DNA from: Rhipidocladum racemiflorum
Lineage: Eukaryota > Streptophyta > Magnoliopsida > Poales > Poaceae
DNA length: 64,000 nucleotides
Direction of reading: 5' to 3'
Assembly (NCBI GenBank): GCA_036346355.1
Contig: CM070575.1
Span: forward strand, 59,091,915-59,155,914
This document shows positions 12,625 to 22,823 of this stretch, in pieces; within the stretch, counting starts at the first letter, position 1; each line of letters begins with the position of its first letter. The position numbers and the translations under genes are program-made. The notes under the pieces are model-generated. The model saw only the letters and a list, made by a program, of their open reading frames with translations, did no database searches and had not been told where the DNA came from.

Positions 12625-13817
12625 TCCAAGACGAGCAACAGCAATAGCTAATTCATCATAAGAGGGATCTACCTCATTGAAGTCGCTGTCGTGGTCGTCC
12701 TCGGTGAAGCTATCCTTGCTGCTTGCCATGAGACATAATCCTATCAAATCATGCTTGCTTGGAGTTGCATCATCTTCGCTGCTCTCCGAGTCCACATCGC
12801 TCAAATTGACTTGTTCAAGAGCGGAAAGAACTCGGTGAACCACCTTGCGGTTGATGAAGCTCTTCTTCTTCCTATCATTTGACGAGAACCTTTTCTTCTC
12901 ATTCCTTCATCGTTATCCTTCTCCTCCTTTGATGTTTTTCCTGCAAGCTTAGGACAATTTGTGCGAATATGGTTGAGGTCACCACACTCATAGCATCTTG
13001 GAGGACCACCTCTCTTTCTCATTCTCACATTCTGCAAAGCTTTGTTAAAGTGAGAAGAGAGTAGTGCCAGATCTTCTTCAGGAAACTCTTCAAGTTGCTC
13101 ATCTGTTAAAGAAGACATGGAAGACAAGGCAAAGCTAGAAGAAGAATTTGCATTTGACATGTTAGGGTTAGAGATCAAAGCAATTGATTTAATGTTACCC
13201 TTCCTGGCAAGAACATCCAACTCATGAGTTTTCAACTTAGAGTAAAGAACATCTAATGTGAGTGTGCTCATGGTAGTAGATTCTTGTATAGATGTTACTT
13301 TCATCTCCCACACCGACATGTCCAAAGCACTAAGCAATTGTCGAGCATTTTCAGCATCGGTGTAGCTAACTCCAACAAAGACGTAGATTGCTAAGAATTT
13401 TATTGAAAGCGTGCAAAGAAGTCATCTACTGATTCACTAGGTTTCATCTCAAAACGCATGTATTCTTTTTGTAAATATCTTGGCGAACCTCTTTGTGGTG
13501 TTAGAACCCTCATGGTAATCACAAAGAGATTTCCATACCTCATATCTTGGATCGAAGATGAACCACACGATCAAAGTCGGCTGCGTCCCAAGCCTTGGAT
13601 GATCAAGTTGCGCGCCTTCTTTGTTTGCTTCAACATGTGTGCGATTGGTGTCGTTGACGTTGTCGTTTGCAGGGACTTCATATGGCTTGTAGACCTTCTC
13701 CCAAATTGTGAAGCCCTGTGCTTGGATGAACGCCTCCATCTTGGCCTTCCAAAACTGAAAATCAACACCATCGAACACACATGGTTTTGTCGAATAACGA
13801 TCCATTGATCTAATCAC
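12625..13817 (-). pseudogene. Copia gag, truncated and frameshifted
   Basis: On the minus strand a start at 13817 or 13802 (MDRYSTKPCVFDGVDFQFWK) opens a copia-type Gag N-terminus with WKAKMEAFI. A frame change occurs near 13450. The second piece (12801-13337) has a CCHC zinc knuckle, CYECGDLNHIRTNCPKL, used by Gag to bind RNA. A third piece near 12505-12843 reads DVDSESSEDD-like acidic sequence and then runs into the LTR. No protease, integrase or reverse transcriptase follows. Confidence 0.85.
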
Positions 13818-13841
13818 CGGTTAAGATAGATTAGAGAAACC

Positions 13842-13855
13842 TTGCTCTGATACCA
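13842..13855 (-). other. Copia primer binding site (initiator Met tRNA type)
   Basis: TTGCTCTGATACCA in plus reading, complement TGGTATCAGAGCAA, two bases inside the 5' LTR. Confidence 0.8.
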
Positions 13856-14606
13856 CTTGTAGGATCGAAGTATACGAATATAGCAATCAGAGGGGGGGTG
13901 AATGATTGTGCGGAAGCTAAAACCAAATTCTTGATCTACTAAAAGTTCACCCCAAAACAGAACCAAATAATTGCCTCGTTTTCGACAAAAACAGAATGAC
14001 AGAGGTTCGGTAAAACGTGAATTCCCAAAGATCCAACCGTTAGATTGATCTGAAATTTGGACACAAGAAACTAGATTCCAATATGAATCTAACCCAAAAC
14101 GAATCAGCTCGATCGGACTTACGGATCAAAAGTTATGAGCTTCGCAAGCTTGCTGATCCAGAACTTGACGAGAATCAATCTAATCAAACCTTCAAGATTA
14201 AACAAGAACGACAAAAGATTGATCAACTAGACTTTGAGAAACACTAGATCAATACCCTAGAGAGGTTTTTGATGGATCAAATCAAGATAAAACTTAAAGA
14301 ACAAAAACCAATCTAGAACTAGAACAAGCATGCAAACAAGAACCAAAAAGAGAACGTTGAAGCAATGCGGGAACTAGAAGAATTGATCTTTATTTCTTTT
14401 CTAAAATACTCTCATCAAAAGAGTACAAACCCTAAAACCAAGCTCAAGGCTTGATGCGCTCAGCTCTACTTGGTGCCTTTCAACAGGAGACCCCCCACCT
14501 ATTTAAAGCACCAACCCACAAAGAGTTCTGAATACGATTCCTATTCCCTAGAAGGAATCCGTATCCAACACAACTCTACTTGGCCCAACCTGGCCGAGTA
14601 CAACTC

Positions 14607-14735
14607 TTGCACGCGTATGGCAACCCTACCATACTCACGTGACTAACACTTTGCACGCGTATGGCCACCTGCCATACTCACGTGACTAACACTTTGCACG
14701 CGAATGACCTCCTGCCATTCTCACGTGACTAACCA
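14607..14735. repeat. Tandem repeat, about 55-60 bp unit, about 2-3 copies
   Basis: Units built on TTGCACGCGTATGGC ... CCATACTCACGTGACTAACACT repeat in the copia LTR, with each unit carrying a CACGTG G-box core. The G-boxes could be LTR regulatory sites; that is inference. Confidence 0.75.
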
Positions 14736-15100
14736 TTCTTCATGTGCACCATTCCCTTAGCCCGAACGTCCCGCATGACATCCTTGACCACCAAGACCTC
14801 AGTTCCTCCTGAACCTAGTCCCGAACCTCAGTTCCTCCATGAACCTAGTTCCGGTCCCGTCATCGACCACATTCGTCTTCGAGCAATACCTGCACATGAA
14901 CAAACCACAAAACAAATCCGAGCACAAGTCCACGACTTGACTCAAGGTCAATCCATGCAACTACTCACATGAGCATTGCATAAAGTCCACTTCAAGCATC
15001 ATGAAATTCTCACAAATTTCATAATCTCAAAAACAAATCAAAATTCAAAGTCCAAATTTGCACAAACCCTAATCGAGCAAAAAGCAATTCACGTCGGACA

Positions 15101-15354
15101 GATCGCCAAAAGCATGTGTATGGCGGACCAAAAAATTTGGTTCGTCATGCATGGGAAAAACGAGATCGCCAAAAAGCATGTGTATGGCGGACCAAAAAAT
15201 TTGGTCCGTCATGCATGGGAAAAGCGAGATCACCAAAACGCATGTGTATGGCGGACCAAAAAATTTGGTCCGTCATGCATGGGAAAAGCGAGATCGCCAA
15301 AACGCATGTGTATGGTGGACCAAAAAATTTGGTTCGTCATGCATGGGAAAAACG
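15101..15354. repeat. Tandem repeat, 63-64 bp unit, 4 copies
   Basis: Unit starts at 15101, 15164, 15228 and about 15292. Each contains the inverted repeat GGACCAAAAAATTTGGTCC flanked by GTGTATGGC and GTCATGCATGGGAAAA. A diverged fifth half-unit follows near 15395-15425. The units are almost identical, implying recent amplification or homogenisation. This is not a CRISPR array, as there are no unique spacers. Confidence 0.93.
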
Positions 15355-15544
15355 CGATTTCTTGAACAAGCGTAAAAGCATCAAAATCACGTTTATGACA
15401 GACCAAAGACTTTGGTCCGTCATACATGCGAAACTCACTGTTTTTGGATGTTTGGTCTGGCGCAAATGCAAAGTCTCTGTTTTTGGATGTTTGAATGTTT
15501 GGCCCTTTATGCAAGCAATTTTGCAAGATTAAACCTAATCAATT

Positions 15545-15635
15545 TTTCAGCACATTATCAAGCCAATTTTTCATCACATGATCAAGCCAATTTTTCATCA
15601 CATGATTCACAATCTCCTTCATCACATGATTCACA
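15545..15635. repeat. Short direct repeats TTCATCACATGATCAAGCC
   Basis: Four or so copies of TTCATCACATGATyCA separated by a few bases, just inside the terminus of the copia LTR. Confidence 0.75.
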
Positions 15636-17475
15636 AACTAGCATGCAATAGGTTAAATCAAAATAGATTTCAAAATAGGATCAACATGGTCAAAGCACAA
15701 CTTGCCTTCAAAAAGTACTTGCTCTTGGTCTTGAGTTGGATCCTGAGTCAATACTTCTCCTTCGAATCCTTCTGGCATTTCAACGTCTACTCGTAAAGCG
15801 TGCAAATAGCAAATACACCAATAAACAATAGGCAAAAAGTATCCAAACATCCAAATAAAATCCATAAACAGAGAGAACACAATTTTATGAATTTTTAGAA
15901 ACTGAAATCGTCAAATTTGGAGTTAAAACACAAAAGTTATGATTATTTAAAGTTTAAATAATCAATTAAATAATTTTACAGAGAAAAACTTTAGTCCAAA
16001 AATTAAATAAAAATTCATATTTAGGTAGATCTCAATTTTATACAAATTTAGAAATTTGAATCACTCAAATCGGAGTTGAAACGCAAAAGTTATAATCGTT
16101 TGAAGTTTGAAACAAAATCTGAAATCATTATTTCGAATTAATAAATCATTTTCTTTTTTTTTGGAAATTAATTATTGCGTCAGCTTGGACACGTGGCAGC
16201 CTCTGATTAGGCGGCTGACGTCAGCCGGTCCATGGACTCGGTCCATGCTCGGCTCGGGTCTACCGTGGAAACGGTCCACGGCTCACGATCGCTGACAGGC
16301 GGGCCCCACATGTCAGTGGCGTGCTCCCACGCGCACGGTGCGGCGGCTAGAGCCACGTGGCATGATCAGGGCCATTGGATCTAGATCCAGCGGTCTAGAT
16401 CCACCCTAGGTTAACGCAGTTTCCAGCACGTGGCGACCGTGGGCCGTTGGATCTTGATCCAACGGTCCAGATCCGATCTAGTTTATAGGGTTTGGGTTGC
16501 ACGTGGGCTCACCGTGACTGTCGGATCCTGATCGGACGGCTGAGGACCTTCGCGGGTGACGATGGCGTCGCGGCGGGGCTTGGTCACCGGAACCGAGGAA
16601 GACGACCCACGGGACGGCGACTCGGGGCAGATCCGGCGAAACGGAGGTGTCCCTCGGGCGCGTCACGCGATGGGGGTTCCAGATCTAGGACCCACGCGGC
16701 GCGGAACGGGCTATCGGCACCGGAGGAGAGGAAGAAACCACGGTGGTGCTTCACGAACTCCGGCGAAAGATTGCGGGCAGGCGGCGGCGGCTCGGGCGTT
16801 GGAAACTAGGGCAACAGGTGCGCACACAAACGGCGGTCCTCGGGCGATGACCCACGCCTTAAATGGCCTCGGCATGCGCGCACAAAACGGAAACCTAACC
16901 AGACGCGGCGGCTACGCGGCGGCGGAGTCCGGCTCGGGTTCGGCGGAGACGACGACGCACGGCCGTCCACGTGTCGCGATGAGCGGCTACGATCGCGCGA
17001 GCGCGGTCGGATCCGGCCGGACTTCGGCTCAGCCGGTGCGGTCCAATCGGGACTGTTGGATCTCGATCCAACGGTCGGGATCGAATAGGGTTCGGTCAAG
17101 TCACTTGGCTCAGGTCAGACTCGAGTCGGACTCGGACTCGGGTCCGGTCGGATGAACAGTACTTGACCCGACTTGATTTTCCAGCGATTTAATATTTAAA
17201 ATAATTCCCAAAAATTCATTTAATTCATTAAAAATATCAAAAGACTCAGAAAAATTCCAGAAAAATTCTGGAAAATACTTTGGATCATTTTGGACTCAAA
17301 TAAAATATTTCCAACAAAATTTTATTTGCAAAGTTTAATTCTTTAATTATTTCAAAATGGAATTAATTCAAATAAATTCCAAATAAATCCAAATAAATTC
17401 CAGAAAATTCCAAAAATTCAACAAAGTGCCAAATCACACATGAATTTAAGACAGGCAAAATTTTGGGGTGTTACA

Positions 17476-17844
17476 GCTTTTCTGTCTCGAATGAGCGGTT
17501 CTCAAATTCTCACGGATCACTCTAACTTGCTCTTCAGCTTCCTTTAAAATATCCGATCCAATGATTTGTCCACCTTCTGTCTCTTTCCAATACAACGGTG
17601 TTCTGCATTTTGGTCCATACAGAGCTTCAAATGGTGACATCTTCAGACTCGACTGATAGCTGTTGTTGTACAAGAACTCGGCATAGGGCAAATTCTGATC
17701 CCAAGAACCTTTATAAGTCAAAGCACAAGCTCTTAACATATCTTCTAGGATTTGATTTACTCTTTCTGTTTGACCGTCTGTCTGGGGATGGTAAGCAGTA
17801 CTGAAGTTCAAATTCGTACCCAACACCTCATGCAACTTCTGCAA
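17476..17844 (-). pseudogene. E2 pol: second half of integrase core
   Basis: Minus-strand frame from 17844: MQKLHEVLGTNLNFSTAYHP, QTDGQTERVNQILEDMLRAC, then NNSYQSSLKMSPFEALYG and on to SRQKS at the E1 insertion. It contains the integrase glutamate (TERVNQ). The final few codons of the open frame belong to the E1 LTR. It resumes at 1984. A TAG at 17860-17862 separates it from the upstream pol. Confidence 0.9.
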
Positions 17845-17859
17845 AAACCTCGAGGTAAA

Positions 17860-20244
17860 CTAAGAACCTCGATCGGACACAATTTTCTTTGGCACACCAT
17901 GCAAACACACAGTTTTGGCCATGTACAATTCCGCGAGCTTATCACCAGAATATGTTGTCTTCACAGGAATAAAGTGTGCTACCTTCGTTAATCTGTCCAC
18001 AATGACCCAAATCGAATCATATCCTGACTTAGTCCTGGGCAATCCGGTGATAAAATCCATTCCTATTTCTTCCCATTTCCAAACAGGTACTTGCAAAGGT
18101 TGTAACAGACCGGCTGGTCTCTGATGCTCAGCTTTTACCAATTGACAAACATCACACCGAGCTACAAAATCAGCCACTTCCTTCTTCATATTGGACCACC
18201 AATATTTTTCCTTTAAGTCCGAGTAAATTTTCGTACTTCCCGGGTGAATAGAATACACAGAATCATGAGCCTCTTTCAAAACCACATCCTTGATTTCCTT
18301 TTGGTTGGGGACTACTATTCTTTTCCCGAACCACACAGTACCTTTCTCATCTTCGGAAAATCCAGGGTGTTTTTGTTTCTTTAACTCCTCCTTAAGGTTC
18401 GCAATATCCTTATCCTTCTTTTGAGCCTCACAGATCTGCTCTTCTAGGGTTGATTGTACTTCAACATTGAAAATGCAACCTTCATTCACCAATTCCAAGT
18501 TAAGGCGTTGGAATTCTTCATGAAGCGCTGGTTGATTTTCCTGCACCATAACATTGTTGCAGTAGCTTTTCCTGCTCAACGCATCCGCAACAACATTAGC
18601 CTTTCCAAGGTGGTAATGGATTCCAACATTATAATCTTTCACCAACTCCAACCATCTCCTCTGCCTTAAGTTGAGATCGGACTGGGTGAAAATGTACTTC
18701 AAACTCTTGTGATCAGTATAGATCTCACATCTATTTCCGATTAAATATTGCCTCCAAATCTTAAGAGCATGCACAACTGCGGCTAACTCCAAATCATGAG
18801 TTGGGTAGTTTTCTTCATGGGGTCGTAGTTGCCTTGAAGCATAAGCTATTACTTTTCCTTCTTTCATCAAAACACAACCAAGTCCTTGTTTTGAGGCATC
18901 ACAATAAACTTCAAAATCCTTATGAATATATGGCAAGACCAGAACTGGGGCCGAAGTTAACCTTTTCTTCAATTCTTGAAAATTCCGTTCACAGGATTTT
19001 GTCCACTCAAATTTCTTCTCTTTTTTCAAAAGCTGGGTGAGAGGTCTTGCAATCCTTGAGAATCCTTCAATGAATCGCCGATAATAACCAGCTAATCCAA
19101 GAAAACTTCTGATGTCCAGGACTGACTTGGGTTGCGTCCAATCCAAAACATCCTTCACTTTCGCCGGATCCACTGCTACTCCTCCAGCAGAAATAAAATG
19201 ACCTAGGAAAGAAACTTCTTTCAACCAAAAGTCACATTTGCTAAACTTAGCATAAAGCTGATGTTCTCTTAACCTTTCCAGAACTATCCTCAGATGATCT
19301 TCATGTTCTTTTCGGCTCTTGGAATAGACAAGAATGTCATCAATGAAGACTACAACGAACTTGTCCAAATATTCCATGAACACCTTATTCATGAAATTCA
19401 TGAAATAGGAAGGGGCATTGGTTAGTCCGAAGGACATCACTGTAAACTCATATAGTCCATATCTGGTAGTGAAGGCTGTCTTTGGTATATCTTCTTTCCT
19501 TATCTTAAGCTGATGATATCCTGACCTCAAATCTATTTTTGAGAAAACTTGGGTTCCTTTCAACTGGTCAAACAAATCATCTATCCGAGGTAACGGATAC
19601 TTATTCTTAATGGTTACCTCATTCAAGGAACGGGAATCTATGCACATCCTCAGACTACCATCCTTTTTCGTAACGAAGATTACTGGTGATCCCCAAGGTG
19701 ACGAACTTGGTCGAATGAACCCTTTCTCCTGTAACTCCGCAATCTGTTTCTTCATTTCCACTAACTCATTGGCAGGTATCCGGTAGGGCCTTTTTGAGAT
19801 TGGAGCTGTACCAGGTACAAGCTCGATTACGAACTCAATGTCCCGATCTGGTGGCATACCAGGCAGATCTTCTGGAAACACGTCTGGGAATTCATTCACT
19901 ATAGGTACCTTTTCCAACGATGTACCTTTCAGACGGTTCAGGGTGCTACCCCCCTTAGAGGAAAGATTTGACAAGAATTCCACTCGAATTCCCTCAGGGC
20001 TGATAAGAGAAATGGCTCTACTAGCACAATCTATCTGGCCCTTGTACTTGGTCAACCAATCCATTCCAAGGATTACTTCTATACCCTTAGTATCCAATAA
20101 TATTAAGTTCGCTAGGAACTTTACCCCTTGTATTACTATATCCATTTTTGGACAAATAGCAGTTGTTCTTAATTCTTTACCAGGGGATTGCACTACTAAA
20201 GGGTTTCTTAACTGAATTGTATCCCAACCATGCTTTTTAACCAA
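17860..20244 (-). CDS. E2 pol: protease end, reverse transcriptase, RNase H, integrase start (794 codons)
   Basis: The longest open frame in the window. Approximate domains by residue: protease C-terminal part with VILGMDWL (57-64); reverse transcriptase 150-330 with MCIDSRSLNEV (200-210), SKIDLRSGYHQLK (235-247), SFGLTNAPSYFMN (271-283) and catalytic FIDD (300-303); thumb with FLGLAGYYRRFIEGF; RNase H about 443-558 with CDASKQGLG, the HDLEL glutamate and YTDHKSLKY; integrase zinc-binding region about 660-705 (HPGSTK, CDVCQ); core start with GMDFITGLP (728-736) and VSDRG (789-793). It is cut by TAG (17860-17862) two codons after SDRG. Upstream it is stopped by TAG at 20248-20250 within protease. 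As part of Gag-Pol it would copy RNA to DNA and integrate it. The element is defective. Confidence 0.93.
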   Translation of the reverse strand: MVKKHGWDTIQLRNPLVVQSPGKELRTTAICPKMDIVIQGVKFLANLILLDTKGIEVILGMDWLTKYKGQIDCASRAISLISPEGIRVEFLSNLSSKGGSTLNRLKGTSLEKVPIVNEFPDVFPEDLPGMPPDRDIEFVIELVPGTAPISKRPYRIPANELVEMKKQIAELQEKGFIRPSSSPWGSPVIFVTKKDGSLRMCIDSRSLNEVTIKNKYPLPRIDDLFDQLKGTQVFSKIDLRSGYHQLKIRKEDIPKTAFTTRYGLYEFTVMSFGLTNAPSYFMNFMNKVFMEYLDKFVVVFIDDILVYSKSRKEHEDHLRIVLERLREHQLYAKFSKCDFWLKEVSFLGHFISAGGVAVDPAKVKDVLDWTQPKSVLDIRSFLGLAGYYRRFIEGFSRIARPLTQLLKKEKKFEWTKSCERNFQELKKRLTSAPVLVLPYIHKDFEVYCDASKQGLGCVLMKEGKVIAYASRQLRPHEENYPTHDLELAAVVHALKIWRQYLIGNRCEIYTDHKSLKYIFTQSDLNLRQRRWLELVKDYNVGIHYHLGKANVVADALSRKSYCNNVMVQENQPALHEEFQRLNLELVNEGCIFNVEVQSTLEEQICEAQKKDKDIANLKEELKKQKHPGFSEDEKGTVWFGKRIVVPNQKEIKDVVLKEAHDSVYSIHPGSTKIYSDLKEKYWWSNMKKEVADFVARCDVCQLVKAEHQRPAGLLQPLQVPVWKWEEIGMDFITGLPRTKSGYDSIWVIVDRLTKVAHFIPVKTTYSGDKLAELYMAKTVCLHGVPKKIVSDRGS

Positions 20245-20400
20245 ATACTATGATATAAAAGAGTGTGTTGCACCAGAATCAAACAGAACTGAAGTATGCA
20301 CTGAGTTGACGAAGAACTTACCATAGACCACATCCGGTGCATCCTGTACTTCCTCAGCGGTGACGTGGTTCACACGTCCTCTTCCAACGGTCCGAGGGGT
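20245..20400 (-). pseudogene. E2 pol: protease active-site region with stop
   Basis: Minus-strand reading gives VLFDSGATHSFIS, the retropepsin Asp-Ser-Gly signature, followed at once by TAG (20248-20250) and then YLVKKHG. It joins gag upstream through HVTAEEVQD-like sequence. The single nonsense codon separates the catalytic Asp from the rest of pol. Confidence 0.85.
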
Positions 20401-21563
20401 ACGCGGAGTCTGCGGTGTACCTCTCCCTTGAGCTGGTGCTGGGGCACGGGCTAGTGTAGATCCCAGATTGAACCGGACTGGGGTGACCGGCTGACGCTTC
20501 TAAGGACAATTACTAGCGTAATGTCCCATCTCTCGGTAATTGAAGCACTGCACTCCTGCAGTGGCGGTATTGCTCTTCTGGGCTTGAGTTCCTGCACTGC
20601 TAGCAGGCGCTTGACCGACAGGGCGAGGGGTGGACATTGGGGTCCTGGGCATGTTGGAGGCTGCTGCTGGAAAGTACGAGGCCTAGAGCTGCTAGCACCC
20701 CATTGGTTCTGAAACATCATCTTTCTCTTCCTTGACTCAAAGAGTTGACGTTGAGCATCTTCCTGGATTAAAGCCTTATTAACCATGTGCTGGAACATCG
20801 GGAAGTCACTTGATACTAGCTGAACCTTAAGATTGGGGTCAAGACCCTCCATGAACCTCCAGATTTTTGCCTCATCAGTTGCGACATCAGCAGCCACATA
20901 GCATGACAGTTGGGTGAAACGGTTCAGGTACTCCGACACGGATAAGTTCCCTTGTTACAGCTTGTGTAACTCCCTCCTTTTCATCTCCATGATTCCCTTA
21001 GGAATATGGGTAGCCCAAAAAACTTCTGTAAACTCATTCCAAGCAATGTTCTGAGCATCTTCGTGGGCAGCACAGTAATTTTCCCACCAGCTAGCTGCTG
21101 TTCCCTTAAGCTGGTGCGAAGCAAACCGCACACTCTCTACTTCATCACACTGGGCCAAGTAGAGTTTTCTCTCGACTTCCTTGAGCCAGTCATCTGCTTC
21201 CAATGGATCCATAGATCCAGCAAAAGTTGGAGGTCTAGTCCTCATGAACTCCCCGAACATATACTGGGGCGGCTCAACTGGGGCTTGAACTGGTGCAGCT
21301 TGGGGCGGGTTGAGAGCATTCTGGGCTATTGCTTGTAAGAGCTGAAGCTGCATCACCATCATTTGTTCCAGATTTGGCGGATGAATTGGGGGTGGAGGTG
21401 GTATCGGCTCTTCTTTGGGCGGCAAAGGTTGCACATTCTCCTGCTCTGTTCTTCTGTTGCTCCACTGTGTTCTCGCTTCCTAGAATCAAGATCGTCCACG
21501 ACCGCGTCCACGGCCTCTACATCTTCCTCTTCCACAACCACGGCCTCTATCTGGGTTCTCCAT
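20400..21563 (-). pseudogene. E2 gag, broken
   Basis: The probable start is the ATG at 21563, opening an Arg-Gly-rich N-terminus (MENPDRGRGCGRGR). The central part at 20955-21434 has proline-rich sequence, then RTRPPTFAGSMDPLEADDWL and GTAASWWENYCA, the Gag core signature of this clade. A TAA at 20955-20957 and a frame change near 20660 interrupt it. A CCHC knuckle (CFNYREMGHYASNC) follows near 20505-20545, with another TAG at 20500-20502. It would be the structural, RNA-binding particle protein. Confidence 0.85.
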
Positions 21564-21803
21564 CTGAAACAAGGATGGCCAAGGCACAAGGGAAGAGGGA
21601 AAAACGAAGATAAGAAACATGGGACTACAACATCCACCCCGACAAAGGCACACAATATAAGGAAAACCAGCAAACTCTTTATTAAATCAAAATAATTTGA
21701 TAACAATGGCTGGATCACAACTACCCAAGGCACGATCACAACCAACGCAAGCACTTATTAACCGATCTAGCGAACAAAATTAAGGCCCTCCAGACTAGAA
21801 CAT

Positions 21804-22623
21804 CTAGGTACTCACGTCGCTCTCGAAGACACGCGGGGATGGGTCCTCCTCCTCTTCCTCGCTCCTGCTACGGGAAGGGGTAGCTGCTGACGACGGCCCT
21901 GCACCTCCAGGGGCAGCTAAGAAACTCAGAGAAACCCCCAAAGGCGACTGGCGACGAACTGACTTGCGCGCGGTCTCCCGAGTCTTTAGGCCTCGACGAC
22001 GCTTTGCTGGCGAAGCATCCGGAGTCAACCCTCTCCTGGGCAGATCCTCTGGGACTGGCACTGGTGCTCTTGGTCTTGCTTTGCCTGGCTGGTGGAGGAA
22101 GAACGACTGCCTGCTGAGCCTCCTTTAGCTGGCGAATCTCCTCTAGAGCTGCTGCCAACTTCAGGTACATATCCTGGAGCTCGTGGGTGGTGCTGACATA
22201 CGCCTCATCCTGGGCTCGGATGAGCGACCCCATATGCACAATCGTCAGATCCGCCTCCTGATCCGTACTCCGGAACCTGCTGTGGTACCTCCCTTCCTCA
22301 TGGCAAGGAAACAGGCGGTACAGGGAGTCCTCCAGTCTGCCACTGTAGCTATTGCCCAAGTGGATAATGGCCTGTCTCACCGCATCTTACAGCGCATCCC
22401 CCATCTTCAGTCTCTCCGAAGTGAAGTAGAGCGAACGATCCTCTGCCAGACTCCGACTCCTGGCATGTACCAATAGCCTAACCTTCCACGTACTGTAGCC
22501 AATGCTAGGTACGGAGGTACAGCGGTACTCTAGGCGGTGGGGAAACACTAGCTCCAGGAGCATCAGGGACAGCTCCGCACAAAAGCCTCCAGCCAAGGAC
22601 GCAAAGGTGGTGCAAGTCGACAT
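21804..22623 (-). pseudogene. E2 orf0: diverged extra ORF upstream of gag
   Basis: Starts MSTCTTFASLAGGFCAELSL at 22623 and changes frame near 22385. It continues with RQAIIHLGNSYSGRLEDSLY, then LFPCHEEGRYHSR, a helical charged stretch (AAALEEIRQLKEAQQ) and a low-complexity Ser/Arg/Glu tail near 21810-22060. The layout parallels orf0 of E3 and E4: an AELW-like opening, a 'ARE/GRLE.T/S.ff.hp' segment, then a coiled coil. I judge it homologous but distant; only an alignment would prove it. Positions 21564-21803 are leader with no gene seen. Confidence 0.6.
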
Positions 22624-22807
22624 CTACAAATTTTGAAACAAGTGGAGATTAGTAACCAGTTTTAAACAACAGACAAGATGAGCTCAAGACACTAAGATAG
22701 GAGAGATAGAAGCAAAGGAGCTTAAAATTGTATAAATATGTTTTTATGAAAATATTAGTCCTTAAGGCTTTGCCATTCTAGCTAGGTCACGGCCTACAGT
22801 CAACCTA

Positions 22808-22819
22808 GCTCTGATACCA
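22808..22819 (-). other. E2 primer binding site (initiator Met tRNA type)
   Basis: GCTCTGATACCA in plus reading, four bases from the LTR start at 22824. The stretch 22624-22807 between it and orf0 is leader with nothing else seen. Confidence 0.85.
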
Positions 22820-22823
22820 CTGC

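Larger units (their letters stand above)
12424..15635 (-). mobile_element. Deleted Ty1/copia element nested in E1 LTR
   Basis: Bounded by TGTAGGATCG at 12424 and TTCACA at 15635, with target duplication AACTA at 12419-12423 and 15636-15640. Minus-strand order is full 5' LTR (15635-13858), primer site, gag, then a direct jump into the last roughly 200 bp of the 3' LTR. All of pol and most of the 3' LTR are missing, so it could move only with proteins from a relative, if at all. The missing part implies a deletion between gag and the 3' LTR. Confidence 0.9.
13858..15635 (-). repeat. Copia 5' LTR (1778 bp)
   Basis: TG at 13858 and CA at 15635. Contains two internal tandem arrays (about 14607-14735 and 15101-15354) and a short repeat tract near 15545-15635. 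Open frames here, such as 15116-15532, are translations of the tandem array and have no domain. Confidence 0.88.
1985..17475 (-). mobile_element. E1: full-length Ty3/gypsy chromovirus, nested in E2 pol
   Basis: Both ends are defined. The left LTR starts TGTCGGGACC at 1985 and the right LTR ends GGGGTGTTACA at 17475, flanked by the duplicated target GCTTT (1980-1984 and 17476-17480). Minus-strand order is 5' LTR (17475-10960), primer site, orf0, gag, protease, reverse transcriptase, RNase H, integrase, chromodomain, polypurine tract and 3' LTR (5266-1985). All protein regions are broken by frequent short indels. It is the same family as E3 and E4. It carries a copia insertion in its 5' LTR. 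Confidence 0.93.
10960..17475 (-). repeat. E1 5' LTR (about 3.3 kb), interrupted by copia
   Basis: Starts near 10960 with a degraded CAGCCGACCCCGAATTTGC (TGTCGGGACCCCGAATTTGC in other copies) and ends GTTACA at 17475. The copia element occupies 12424-15635; removing it leaves about 3.3 kb collinear with 1985-5266. It contains the near-palindromes at 16444-16465 and near 17054-17076. Differences from the 3' LTR are concentrated at CAG and CTG triplets. Confidence 0.88.

Noticed and set aside
15101..15354. Possible CRISPR-like array of palindromic repeats
   Set aside because: Units are contiguous with no unique spacers and sit in a plant retrotransposon LTR.
15116..15532. A 138-codon frame with repeating GGPKNLVRHAWEK peptide
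   Set aside because: It is the translation of the 63-bp DNA tandem array; two other frames are equally open, so repeat periodicity explains it.
17860..20244. Treating the 794-codon pol as a functional host gene
   Set aside because: All motifs are of a Ty3/gypsy polyprotein, with stops at both ends and an LTR context.
21329..21695. Plus-strand open frames opposite E2 gag
   Set aside because: They are antisense shadows of the gag N-terminus and leader.
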